From: JBDSSS01 sp963764195
GTDB taxonomy: Bacteria; Actinomycetota; Actinomycetes; Actinomycetales; Dermatophilaceae
Reading direction: 5' to 3'
DNA: 64,000 bases
NCBI GenBank assembly: GCA_963764195.1
Contig: CAVXRG010000001.1
Location: 148,169-212,168, forward strand
Shown: piece by piece, positions 26,648-35,518 of the stretch
How the letters are laid out: every line of letters begins with the position of its first letter
Position numbering within the stretch: position 1 is the stretch's first letter
The notes under the pieces: generated by a model
Databases searched by the model: none
What the model was told of the DNA's origin: nothing
Seen by the model: only the letters and a program-made list of their open reading frames with translations
Position numbers and translations under genes: made by a program

Positions 26648-27964
26648 TCAGCGGCGGGCTTCGGCCAGCGTCGCAGCGGCCGGAGTCGGACGCTTCGTCA
26701 GCATCGGCAGCGCCATCCCGGCGAGCGCGATGACGCCGACGACGGTGAAGCCGAGCGTGTAGGCCTTCTGCTCACCGATGAGCGAGGAGATGAGCAGCGG
26801 TCCGACGATGCCGCCGAGGCTCCACCCGATGAGCATCAGCCCGTAGATCGCCCCGGCGTGCCGGACCCCGAAGAAGCGGCCCGCCGTCGACGGCATCGTG
26901 CCGAAGGCGCCGCCGTAGCAGGTGTAGACGAGGGCAGCGAGGACGCCGAAGAGGATCGGCGACGCGACGTGCGGGATGAGGATGAGGCAGATGCCCTGGA
27001 TGCCGAGGATGCCCATGAACGCCTGCATCTTGCCGATCCGGTCCGAGAGCCAGCCCCAGAGGATGCGGCCGCCGCCGTTGAACAGGCCGAGGATCCCGAC
27101 GAGGCTGGCGGCGCCCGCGGCCGAGTAGCCGGCGATGTCACCGGCGCTGCCGGCCGCCACGGAGATGAGCGAGATGCCGGCGGTCACGCTCAGCGTGAGG
27201 ATCGCCGTGAGCAGGTACCACTGCTTGGTGCGCATCGCCTCGGGGGCGGTGAAGTCCGCCGCCGGCTCGGCCGCCGCGACCTTGCCCTGGCGAGCAGTGG
27301 CAGCGGTGGCGGCGGCCCCCTTCGGCACGCTCATGCCGGGCGGCAGGTAGCCGGCCGGCGGGTTGCGGAAGAGGCTGGCGCCGATGAGGACGGCCACGAG
27401 GTAGCCGATGCCGAGCGGGAGGAAGGCCTTCGTCGGCATCGACGGGTCACCCGCGATGAGGCGTTGGCCGAGCGGCGCCGTGATCACCGCACCGAAGCCG
27501 AAGCCGGCCACGGCGATGCCGGTGATGAGACCCGGCTTGTCAGGAAACCACTTCTGCAGCATGGCGATCGGCACGATGTAGGCCATGCCCAGCCCGAAGC
27601 CGCCGAGCACCCCGTAACCGACGAGAAGCAGCCAGAAGCTGTCCTTGCCGGCGAACGAGGCGACCATGACGCCGATGCTGTAGATGACGCCACCGGTCAG
27701 GGCGACGACTCGCGGACCGCGACGGTCCTGGATGCGGCCACCGATGTAGCTGCCGAGGAAGATCATCCCGATGGCCAGCTCGAAGGGCACCGCGGCCTGG
27801 GCCTTGGACCACCCGAAGGCCTGGTCACTCTGCATCGCCTTGGCGAAGACGCTCCATGCGTAGACCGCGCCGATGGCGAGCTGGACGAGCACGCCGGCGA
27901 CGAGAATGAGCCATCGGTTCGTTCCCGGGTCGCTGGTCTGCGGCTCTGCGGCGTTCTTGCTCAC
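26648..27964 (-). CDS. MFS transporter, oxalate/formate antiporter (OFA) family
   Basis: A 438-residue carrier with 12 predicted membrane helices. The N-terminal NRWLILVAGVLVQLAIGAVY and SVFAKAMQS are typical of the OFA branch of the major facilitator superfamily, which moves oxalate, formate or related monocarboxylates. A central cytoplasmic loop is rich in Ala and charged residues. The GTG at 27964 follows a strong GGAAGGAG ribosome site. It is last in the line alpha subunit, Fe-S subunit, NrfD, transporter, so formate import for the dehydrogenase is the likely role. Confidence 0.88.
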   Translation of the reverse strand: MSKNAAEPQTSDPGTNRWLILVAGVLVQLAIGAVYAWSVFAKAMQSDQAFGWSKAQAAVPFELAIGMIFLGSYIGGRIQDRRGPRVVALTGGVIYSIGVMVASFAGKDSFWLLLVGYGVLGGFGLGMAYIVPIAMLQKWFPDKPGLITGIAVAGFGFGAVITAPLGQRLIAGDPSMPTKAFLPLGIGYLVAVLIGASLFRNPPAGYLPPGMSVPKGAAATAATARQGKVAAAEPAADFTAPEAMRTKQWYLLTAILTLSVTAGISLISVAAGSAGDIAGYSAAGAASLVGILGLFNGGGRILWGWLSDRIGKMQAFMGILGIQGICLILIPHVASPILFGVLAALVYTCYGGAFGTMPSTAGRFFGVRHAGAIYGLMLIGWSLGGIVGPLLISSLIGEQKAYTLGFTVVGVIALAGMALPMLTKRPTPAAATLAEARR

Positions 27965-28017
27965 GGCATACTCCTTCCGTCGGGCGGCGCGTCGGTGCGC
28001 CACCGGGCGACGACGCG

Positions 28018-29124
28018 TTATCGCGCCGTCGTGATCGAGTCGTCGACGATGCCGGCAGCCCGGCGCCGCTCCAGTCGCTCGCGTTGTGGCTCGACCGTGT
28101 ACTTGGGGTCGATGGCGGAGACCATTCCGGCCTCGAAGAACCCGAAGCGGAGGCACGCCGACCCTGCCATCAGGGCGAGCCCGCTGGCCGCGGCCCCGAT
28201 CCGGTTGCGGCCCAGTGCGACCGAGCCGATGGCGCCCGCGATCGTCAGGGCCTTGCTCGCCTTGAGCAACCGACCGGCCTTGCCGGTGCGCAGCGGCTCG
28301 GAGAGCACCGGCCCGAGCTTGTCGGCCATCTGCTCGTAGGCCACCGTCTCGATGACGGCGCTGACGGCGGCAAGCTTGCGTGCCGGGCCGTTCTGCGCGG
28401 TCGGCACCGAGACGAGGGCGAGCCCCGAGGCGGCGAGGTTGGCCGAGCTGACGAAGATGAAGGGCAGCTCGCGGTAGGACTCATGCCAGGTCGGGGTCGC
28501 CGTGTCGGAGAGCAGCACCGCCGTGTAGGCCGCGAGCGGAGCGGCGAAGAGCGCCGAGCCGACGGTCGCGGGCCCGTCCGCGAGGTCGAGCAGCCGAGCC
28601 ACCCGGGCGACGGCCGATCCCCCGGAGCGGCCGGGCCGGTCACCGTGGCCGCTCGTCAGGGCCTGGGCCACCTCGGACGCGAGGGCCAGTCCGGAGAAGC
28701 CACCGAAGGCCGTGAGGATCCACGAGCCGACGGACATCGGCGAGGTGAGCTTGATGGTGCGCATCATGTTGAGCGCCCGGCTCGGCTTGCCGAGGTCCTT
28801 GGCGAGGGCGGCCCCGCCGAGGGCGGCAGCCCCCACGGCGCCGACTCGGCCCACCCGCTGCAGCGCCGGGTAGCCGAAGGCGCGGCCACCGGCGGCGAGC
28901 AGGGCAGAGCCACCGGCGACACCACCGAGGAAGAGGTAGGCCGCGATCTCCTTCTCCCACGGAGCCGGCTTGACGATGTGTCGGCCGTAGTAGCTGTCGA
29001 ACTCCACGTCGGGGACCATCATCGACTCGTCGCGTCGGCGACCGGAGCCGTCCCCCCGGCGCGCTCCGTCACGGCGGCGCTCGCGCTCCGGGGGGCGGTC
29101 GGCGTCGAACGGGTTGGTCGTCAC
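28018..29124 (-). CDS. NrfD/PsrC-type membrane subunit of formate dehydrogenase
   Basis: A 368-residue multi-helix membrane protein of the NrfD family, which passes electrons between an Fe-S subunit and the quinone pool. The first 45 residues are charged and cytoplasmic, then SYYGRHIVKPAPWEKEIAAY and FLGGVAGGSALLAAGG start the membrane part. It takes the place of the cytochrome b subunit (FdnI) of E. coli. Its GTG overlaps the stop of the Fe-S gene (GTGA). Confidence 0.88.
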   Translation of the reverse strand: MTTNPFDADRPPERERRRDGARRGDGSGRRRDESMMVPDVEFDSYYGRHIVKPAPWEKEIAAYLFLGGVAGGSALLAAGGRAFGYPALQRVGRVGAVGAAALGGAALAKDLGKPSRALNMMRTIKLTSPMSVGSWILTAFGGFSGLALASEVAQALTSGHGDRPGRSGGSAVARVARLLDLADGPATVGSALFAAPLAAYTAVLLSDTATPTWHESYRELPFIFVSSANLAASGLALVSVPTAQNGPARKLAAVSAVIETVAYEQMADKLGPVLSEPLRTGKAGRLLKASKALTIAGAIGSVALGRNRIGAAASGLALMAGSACLRFGFFEAGMVSAIDPKYTVEPQRERLERRRAAGIVDDSITTAR

Positions 29125-30215
29125 GGTCGCCGCCGGACGAACGAGGCGGCCGCGAGTCCGAGCATGAGCATCCCGGCGTAGCCGGCCTTGCGGAACATGT
29201 CGGGCAGGTCGGCCGTCGTCACGCGCGGGTCGGGCGGCAGGCCATAGACCTCCGGCTCGTCGAGGAGCAGGAAGGTCGAGCCGGTCCCACCGACGCCGTC
29301 GTTCTCGTCGACGCCGTAGAGGCGGGCCTCGGGGTAGCCGAGGTCGTGCAGCTCGGCCACCCGGGCGCGGGCCGTGGCCCTCATGTCGTCGAGGTCACCG
29401 AACTTGATCGACGTCGTCGGGCACGCCTGAGCGCACGCCGGCGTCTGGCCGGCACCGAGCCGGTCGTAGCAGAGGGTGCACTTCTGGGCGATACCGACGT
29501 TCTTGACCTCGCCGTTGGTCTCGGCGTGCGACGGCGGGTTCTGGTGGGAGCCGCCCGCGGATCCCTTGATGCTGATGCCGTGCGACTGTCCGGTCGCCTC
29601 GTGGCCCTCGTCGCCGCTGCGGCGCTCGATGACGCCGAAGGGGCAGGCCGCGACGCAGTAGCCGCACCCGTTGCAGACGTCGTCCTGGACGACGACGGTG
29701 CCGAACTCGCTGCGGAAGAGCGCTCCCGTCGGGCACACGTCGAGACAGGCGGCGTGCGTGCAGTGCTTGCACACGTCCGAGGCCATCAGCCAGCGCACGT
29801 CCGGGACTCCGCCGTCGAGGCCGACCGGCGCCGAGACGGCCGGCTCGAGCAGGGCCACGCCCGTGCCCGACTGCGCCGCAACGGAGTCGGCGCTACGCAT
29901 CGACGGCATCCCGAGCTGCACCAGTTTGCGACCGGACTCCCGGGCCTGCTCGATGCGGTCGCTCGACTGCTCGACGAAGGCGACGTGGCGCCACGTGCTC
30001 GCGCCGAGGGCGCCGGTGTTGTCGTAGGACTGGTTGAGCAGGTCGAGCCCGTCCTCGGGGATCGCGTTCCACTCCTTGCACGCCACCTCGCAGGCCTTGC
30101 AGCCGATGCAGATCGAGGTGTCGGTGAAGAAGCCCTTGCGCTCCTCGTGGGTGTCCCACGCGGCGTCGGCCGCCGGGTCGGTGGGCCCGGAGAGCTGGTT
30201 TCGCCAGAAGGCCAT
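29121..30215 (-). CDS. fdhB: 4Fe-4S ferredoxin-type subunit of formate dehydrogenase
   Basis: A 364-residue electron-transfer subunit with four cysteine clusters. The first is CIGCKACEVACKEW (36-49); others are CKHCTHAACLDVCPTGA, CNGCGYCVAACPFGV, and CTLCYDRLGAGQTPACAQACP. Together they bind four [4Fe-4S] centres. The C-terminus has a weak membrane-like segment, AGYAGMLMLGLAAASFV, that may anchor it. It sits three bases after the alpha subunit stop and overlaps the NrfD gene. An internal polar insert (about 120-150 and 225-255) is longer than in E. coli FdnH. Confidence 0.93.
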   Translation of the reverse strand: MAFWRNQLSGPTDPAADAAWDTHEERKGFFTDTSICIGCKACEVACKEWNAIPEDGLDLLNQSYDNTGALGASTWRHVAFVEQSSDRIEQARESGRKLVQLGMPSMRSADSVAAQSGTGVALLEPAVSAPVGLDGGVPDVRWLMASDVCKHCTHAACLDVCPTGALFRSEFGTVVVQDDVCNGCGYCVAACPFGVIERRSGDEGHEATGQSHGISIKGSAGGSHQNPPSHAETNGEVKNVGIAQKCTLCYDRLGAGQTPACAQACPTTSIKFGDLDDMRATARARVAELHDLGYPEARLYGVDENDGVGGTGSTFLLLDEPEVYGLPPDPRVTTADLPDMFRKAGYAGMLMLGLAAASFVRRRP

Positions 30216-30218
30216 CGG

Positions 30219-33200
30219 TCAGTGTCCTCTCGTGTCGGGCGTCGACTCCGGGTGACCGGTGCGCAGCTCATTGCTCGTCATGACGGTGCTGCCCGCCCGT
30301 GACTGGTACTCGGAGACGAGCCGCTGCAGGTCCTCCCCCGTCGGGCGACGGCCGGGCACGATGTCGCACGAGCCGGCCTTGCTCTCCTGGATCTGGACGT
30401 TCGGGTCCAGCGCGACACCGAGCAGGTCGTTGGCGGCGTCACCGCTGACGATCGCCTCACGCCCGACGCCCCAGTGGTAGGGCAACCCCACCTGGTGGAT
30501 GGTGCGCCCCGTGATCGACAGGGGTGTCATCCGCTCAGTCACCATGACGCGGGCCTCGATGGCCGACCGCGCCGAGACGATCGTGGCCCACCCGCCGTTC
30601 TCCAGGCCCCGCTCGGCCGCGAGCTCGGGTGAGACCTCGCAGAAGAACTCGGGCTGCAGCTCGGACAGGTAGGGAAGCCAGCGGCTCATCCCGCCCGCCG
30701 TGTGGTGCTCGGTGAGGCGGTACGTCGTGAAGACGTAGGGGTAGACGTCGGCGCCCGGGCTGTCCCCGGAGGGGCTCCACAGGTTGTCCTTGCGGGGGAA
30801 GACCCTGCGGGACGGGTTCGACTGCTGGGAGTAGAGCGGGTTCTGGACCGGCGACTCCTGCGGCTCGTAGTGCGTCGGGAGCGGACCGTCGACCATCCCC
30901 TTCGGCGCGAAGAGCCAGCCCTTGCCGTCGGCCTGCATGACGAACGGGTCGTCACCCGCGAGGCCTGCCGGTCCGCCCGTCCCCGGCTCGGGCCGGAAGG
31001 ACGGCGCCTTGTCGACGACGAAGTCGGGCACGTCGTGGCCGGTCCACTTGCCCTGCTCGGCGTCCCACCAGACGTACTTCTTGCGCTCGCTCCACGGGTT
31101 GCCCTCGGGGTCGGCCGAGGCGCGGTTGTAGAGGATCCGGCGGTTCGCCGGCCAGGCCCAGCCCCAGTCGAGTGCGGTGAGGTCCTGCTCGCGGCCCGGC
31201 TTGCGGTCGGCGGCGTGGTTGGTCCCTCCGGCGTAGACACCGGTGTAGATCCAGCACCCGCCCTCGGTGGAGCCGTCCGCCTTCATCTGGGTGTACGACG
31301 AGAGCGGCTGTCCCGCCTGGTCGCCCGTGACGTGTCGGCCGTTGATCTCGGCAAGGACCGCCTCGGCGCTCGGCTCGCCGTGCTCGTCGACGGGGTAGTC
31401 CCAGGTGAGGTCGAGCAGCGGACGGTCGCGCTCGTCGCCCGAGTCGGCGAGGAGCTCACGGATGCGAACGCCGAGCTCGAAGAAGAACTGCAGCTCGCTC
31501 TGGCAGTCGCCCGGCGGCAGCACGGCCTGGTGGTGCCACTGGAGCATCCGCTGGGTCTGGGTGAAGGAGCCGCTCTTCTCGGTGTGCGCCGCGGCGGGAA
31601 GGAAGAAGACCTCGGTCTCGATGTCCTCGGTCTTCGTCTCACCGGAGACGATCTCGGGACCGTCGCGCCAGAAGGTGGCGGACTCGATCATGTTGAGGTC
31701 GCGGACCACGAGCCACTTCAGCTGTGCCATGGCCTGCCGCTGGAGCCGCCCGTGGGCCGACCCGACGGCCGGGTTCTGACCGAGCAGGAAGTAGCCCTCG
31801 ACCTCGCCGTCCTTCATCGCCATGGTCGTCTGGTAGGTGCCGTGCGCACCGGTCAACCGTGGCAGGTTGCCGAAGGCCCAGTCGTTCTCTGCCGTCGCGG
31901 CCTTGCCCCACCACGCCTTCATCAGGCTGACGGCATACGTGTCGGCATTGGCCCAGAAGCCCTTCTGCTTCTTGTTGCCGATCGCCGCGAGGTAGGCGTC
32001 CCACGTGTCGTGCATGCCGGCCACCGGCATCGCGAGGTAGCCGGGGAGGATGTTGTAGAGCGTCGGGATGTCGGTCGAGCCCTGGATGCTCGCGTGCCCG
32101 CGCAGGGCCATGATCCCGCCTCCGGGACGACCCATGTTGCCGAGCAGCAGCTGGACGATGGCCGCGGTGCGGATGAACTGCGCACCGAGGGTGTGCTGGG
32201 TCCAACCCACGGCATACACGAAAGCCGTGGTCCGCTCACGACCGCTGTTCTCGGTCACCGACTTCGCCAGATAGTGGAAGTCCTCGACGCTGACGCCGCA
32301 CGTGTCGGCCACCATCTCGGGGGTGTAGCGCGCGTAGTGCCGCTTGAGGATCTGGAAGACGGTGTTCGGGTCCTCGAGCGTCTCGTCGCGCAGGACGCGG
32401 GCGTGCTCGAGGGGAGGGCCGCCCGACCCGTGCTGCTGACCGGCGGACCGATCCGACTGGGAGTCGCCGTCCTCGTGGGTGGCCGCCGGCCCCCCGATCG
32501 TCCCCGGCGAGGCGTCGTCGTCGTCGTCGTTGCTCGCGTACGCCCAGGTGTCCTGCTGGTAGCCGCCCTTCTCGTCGTCATAGCCGGAGAAGAGCCCGTC
32601 GAGATCCTCGGTGTCCTGGAAGTCCTCGCTGACGAGGGTCGCGGCGTTGGTGTAGGCCACGACGTACTCACGGAAGTACAGGTCGTTGCTGAGGATGTGG
32701 TTGATGAGCGCGCCGAGGAGCACGACGTCGCTGCCCACCCGGATCGGGATGTGCTTGTCCGCGGTCGCCGAGGTGCGCGTGAACCGCGGGTCGACGTGGA
32801 TCACCTTGGCACCCTTGAGGCGTGCCTCCGTCACCCACTGGTAGGCGACCGGGTGGCACTCGGCCATGTTCGATCCCTGGATGACGATGCAGTCCGCGTT
32901 GGACAGGTCCTGCACGTACTGCGTGGCGCCGCCGCGCCCGAACGAGGACCCCAAACTGGGGACCGTGGAGGAGTGTCAAATACGCGCTTGGTTCTCGATC
33001 TGGATCGCTCCCGCTGCGGTGAACAGCTTCTTGATGAGGTAGTTCTCCTCGTTGTCGAGCGTCGCGCCACCGAGCGAGGCGATGCCCATCGTCCGCTTGA
33101 GCGGGCGACCGTGCTCGTCGTGGTCCTGCCAGGTGCGCCCGCGGGACTCGACGAAACGCTGGGCGATCATCTCCACTGCCGTGGACAGCTCGATCGACTC

Positions 33201-33545
33201 CCACTCCTTGCCGCCGGGGCGCCGGTAGAGGGCCTTCTTCTGGCGGCCGGGGCTGTTGACGAGCTGCTCGCTGGCAGAACCCTTGGGGCACAGGCGGCCA
33301 CGCGAGACGGGCGAGTCCGGGTCGCCCTCGATCTGCACGACGCGTCCGTCCTTGACGAAGACGCGCTGGCCACAGCCGACGGCGCAGTAGGGACACACGC
33401 TCTGGACGACCTTGTCGGCCGTTGCGGTGCGTGGCGTCATCTCGCGGGTGTGGGCCGAGGTGACCGACGGGCCGCGGCCGAGGAAGTCTCCCGATCGGAG
33501 CTGCCGGACGACGGGCCAGGACAGCAGCGTCTTCTTCGGATCCAC
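30219..33545 (-). CDS. fdhA: selenocysteine-containing formate dehydrogenase alpha subunit (UGA read-through at residue 190)
   Basis: A molybdopterin (bis-MGD) enzyme that oxidises formate to CO2. From the GTG at 33545 it has 1108 residues. Cys51, Cys54, Cys58 and Cys86 in SVCPYCAVGCGQ and GRLCPKGS bind a 4Fe-4S cluster. The frame meets TGA at 32978-32976 in the context ENQARI-TGA-HSSTVPSLG, which matches the FdnG/FdhF active site ...NQAR..U-H-x-P-T-V, and then runs on in the same frame for 918 codons. So TGA encodes selenocysteine. The family histidine follows directly. An Asp/Ser/Gly-rich low-complexity insert (about 340-380) is usual in actinobacterial copies. No twin-arginine signal is seen, so the site probably faces the cytoplasm. 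The GTG has an AGAAGG ribosome site. selA, selB, selC and selD are not in the window. Confidence 0.93.
32946..32978 (-). promoter_or_regulatory. selenocysteine UGA with bacterial SECIS-like hairpin
   Basis: Reading the minus strand, 11 bases after the UGA comes a stem-loop: GG-U-CCCC, loop AGUUU, GGGG-U-CC, at 32964-32946. It has six Watson-Crick pairs and one U-U mismatch. The loop starts 18 bases after the UGA and has G at its second position, which fits the published rules for bacterial SECIS elements (spacing 16-37 bases, G within the first two loop positions). SelB would bind here to recruit Sec-tRNA. Confidence 0.8.
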
Positions 33546-33587
33546 GGGGCACCTTCTCTGGCTGGGCGTCGACGACGCCGTCCTCAC

Positions 33588-33717
33588 AGTCCCGCTCTCG
33601 CGGCTGCAGACAGAAGATACCCATTCCCGGGGGCGCGATCACGGCAGGCCCACCCCATGATTTTGCCCGTCTTTGCCCGTCTCCTCAAAAAACCACAAGA
33701 TCGGGTGACCGAATCTA
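33588..33717. other. fdhA/fruR intergenic region with a tandem 10-mer
   Basis: Between the two divergent transcription units. The word TTTGCCCGTC occurs twice in direct tandem at 33662-33681, and a short A-run (33686-33693) follows. The repeat could be an operator for fdhA or the PTS operon. No conserved promoter was found for fdhA. Confidence 0.4.
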
Positions 33718-33746
33718 TTTACTTGTGCCTGTGGCCCTGCTTTGAT
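33718..33746 (+). promoter_or_regulatory. candidate promoter of the fructose PTS operon
   Basis: TTTACT and TTTGAT are separated by 17 bases, each matching four of six consensus positions. Located about 48 bases before the regulator's GTG. Weak by sequence alone; supported by position. Confidence 0.4.
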
Positions 33747-33753
33747 GGTCGCA

Positions 33754-33773
33754 GCGCCCCACCGATGGGGCGC
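33754..33773 (+). promoter_or_regulatory. leader hairpin before the DeoR-type regulator
   Basis: GCGCCCC, loop ACCGAT, GGGGCGC: a perfect 7-bp stem ending 20 bases before the GTG start. It could be an operator half-site pair or a leader structure affecting initiation. Confidence 0.4.
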
Positions 33774-33793
33774 GGTCGGACGAGGGAGTCCAG

Positions 33794-34555
33794 GTGTACG
33801 CAGCGGAGCGGCAACAGCGGATCATGGTGCAGGCGCGTCGTGACGGCCGTGTCGAGGTGAGCGCCCTCGCCGACGGCCTCGGGGTCGCCGCCGAGACCGT
33901 GCGTCGCGACCTCACCGTCCTCGAGCGCCGCGGTTCCCTGCGCCGGGTGCACGGCGGCGCCATCCCCGTCGAGCGCCTCGAGGTCGAGCCCAGCCTCGCG
34001 ACCCGCAGCACCCGCCTCACCGAGGTCAAGCGCCGGATCGCGGCCCGCGCCCTCGACGAGCTGCCCGTCGGTGGCACCGTCGTGCTCGACGCGGGGTCGA
34101 CGACCCAGGCCGTCGTCGAGCTGCTCCCCCCCGACATCGACCTCACGGTGCTCACCAACAGCATCGCCGCGGCGCACGCGCTCGCCTCCCACCCCGGCAT
34201 CTCGCTCTACGTCCTCGGCGGCCGGGTGCGCGGCACCACCGGCGCTGCCGTCGGCGACTGGGTGACCGCCGCCCTCGACGGCGTCCTCGCGGACCTCGTG
34301 GTCCTCGGCACCAACGGGATCTCGGCGGACCGCGGCCTGACCACGCCCGACCAGTCCGAGGCCGCCGTGAAGCGGGCCATGGTCCGCGCGGCCCGCCGGT
34401 GCATCGTCCTGACCGACTCGAGCAAGGCCGGCGACGACCACCTCCACCGCTTCGCAGAGCTGAGCCAGGTCGACCTGGTCATCACCGACGATGACCTCGC
34501 CGACGACGTCGCCGCCGAGCTTCGTGCGGCCGGACCCGAGGTCGTGACCACATGA
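33794..34555 (+). CDS. fruR: DeoR/GlpR family transcriptional regulator of the fructose operon
   Basis: A 253-residue repressor. The N-terminal winged helix-turn-helix is VEVSALADGLGVAAETVRRD (about 20-39) followed by VLERRGSLRRVHGGAIPVER, the DeoR signature. The C-terminal sugar-phosphate sensor has VVLDAGSTTQAV and GTNGISADRGLTTPDQSEA. By analogy, fructose-1-phosphate or fructose-1,6-bisphosphate would be the effector. Start is GTG with GAGGGAGTCCAG upstream. The stop overlaps the fruK ATG (ATGA), so it is the first gene of the operon. Confidence 0.92.
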   Translation: MYAAERQQRIMVQARRDGRVEVSALADGLGVAAETVRRDLTVLERRGSLRRVHGGAIPVERLEVEPSLATRSTRLTEVKRRIAARALDELPVGGTVVLDAGSTTQAVVELLPPDIDLTVLTNSIAAAHALASHPGISLYVLGGRVRGTTGAAVGDWVTAALDGVLADLVVLGTNGISADRGLTTPDQSEAAVKRAMVRAARRCIVLTDSSKAGDDHLHRFAELSQVDLVITDDDLADDVAAELRAAGPEVVTT

Positions 34556-35499
34556 TCGTCACCCTGACGCCCAACCCGAGCGTCGACCGCGCCATCGTCA
34601 TCGAGGCCCTCCACCGGGGCGAGGTCCACCGGGCCACGTCCAGCCGGATCGACCCGGGCGGCAAGGGAGTCAACGTCTCCCGCGCGCTCTCGGCCCAGGG
34701 CGCCCCGACGACGGCCGTGCTGCCGATCGGCGGCGCCGAGGGCCACCTGCTCGAGGAGCTGCTCGCCGATGCCGGCGTCCACCGCCGCAGCGTCCCGGTG
34801 ACCGGTTCGGTGCGGATGAACATCTCCGTCCTCGAGCCCGACGGCACGACGACGAAGCTCAACGAGCCGGGTCCCCACCTGTCCGACGACGAGGTCGAGG
34901 CGCTGCTCACGGCGACCCTCGACGAGGCGCAGGGAGCCGAGTGGGTCGTCGGCTGCGGCAGCCTGCCCCCGGGCGCCCCGACCGAGCTGTATGCCGCTCT
35001 CGTCGCCCGGGTGCGCGAGCGCGGACTCCGCGTGGCCATCGACTCCTCCGGCGCGTCGATGCGGGCCGCCGTCGCGGCGCGGCCGAGCCTGATCAAGCCC
35101 AACCACGAGGAGCTCGCCGAGCTCGTCGGCCACGACCTGCCCACGCTCGGCGACGTCCTGCGGGCCGCCGAGGACCTCGTCGCGGACGGGATCGAGGTCG
35201 TCGCGGTCAGCCTCGGCGGCGACGGCGCCGTCCTCGTCACCGAGGGCACGACCGTCCACGCGAGCGCGACGATCACCGCACCCCTGTCCACCGTCGGCGC
35301 CGGCGACTGCATGCTCGCCGGCCTGCTCCACGGCCTGACCCGCGGTCTCCCCGCCGCCGACGCCCTCGCGGGCGCCGTCACGTGGGGCGCCGCGGCCGTC
35401 ACCCTCCCCGGCAGCTCGGTCCCCACCCCGGCCGACCTCCTGGAGATCCCCGTCCACCTCGACCACCACCCCGACCCCGCACGTGTCCTGGGCCAATGA
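34552..35499 (+). CDS. fruK: 1-phosphofructokinase
   Basis: A 315-residue PfkB-type kinase converting fructose-1-phosphate to fructose-1,6-bisphosphate with ATP. It starts TLTPNPSVDRAIVIE, has the substrate motif GGKGVNVSRALSAQG, and ends with the anion-hole motif STVGAGDCMLAG. GCGSLPPGAP is the 1-PFK-specific stretch. It lies between its regulator and the fructose transporter, which makes fructose-1-phosphate. Confidence 0.96.
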   Translation: MIVTLTPNPSVDRAIVIEALHRGEVHRATSSRIDPGGKGVNVSRALSAQGAPTTAVLPIGGAEGHLLEELLADAGVHRRSVPVTGSVRMNISVLEPDGTTTKLNEPGPHLSDDEVEALLTATLDEAQGAEWVVGCGSLPPGAPTELYAALVARVRERGLRVAIDSSGASMRAAVAARPSLIKPNHEELAELVGHDLPTLGDVLRAAEDLVADGIEVVAVSLGGDGAVLVTEGTTVHASATITAPLSTVGAGDCMLAGLLHGLTRGLPAADALAGAVTWGAAAVTLPGSSVPTPADLLEIPVHLDHHPDPARVLGQ

Positions 35500-35518
35500 C
35501 CCTCGGAAAGGAAATGCC

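Noticed and set aside
32955..32978. Treating fdhA as two genes split by a nonsense mutation
   Set aside because: The UGA sits at the active-site residue with a following histidine and a SECIS-like hairpin, and the frame is unbroken on both sides.
30702..33860. A 1052-codon open frame opposite fdhA
   Set aside because: No family signature; it overlaps the formate dehydrogenase and the next regulator's start.
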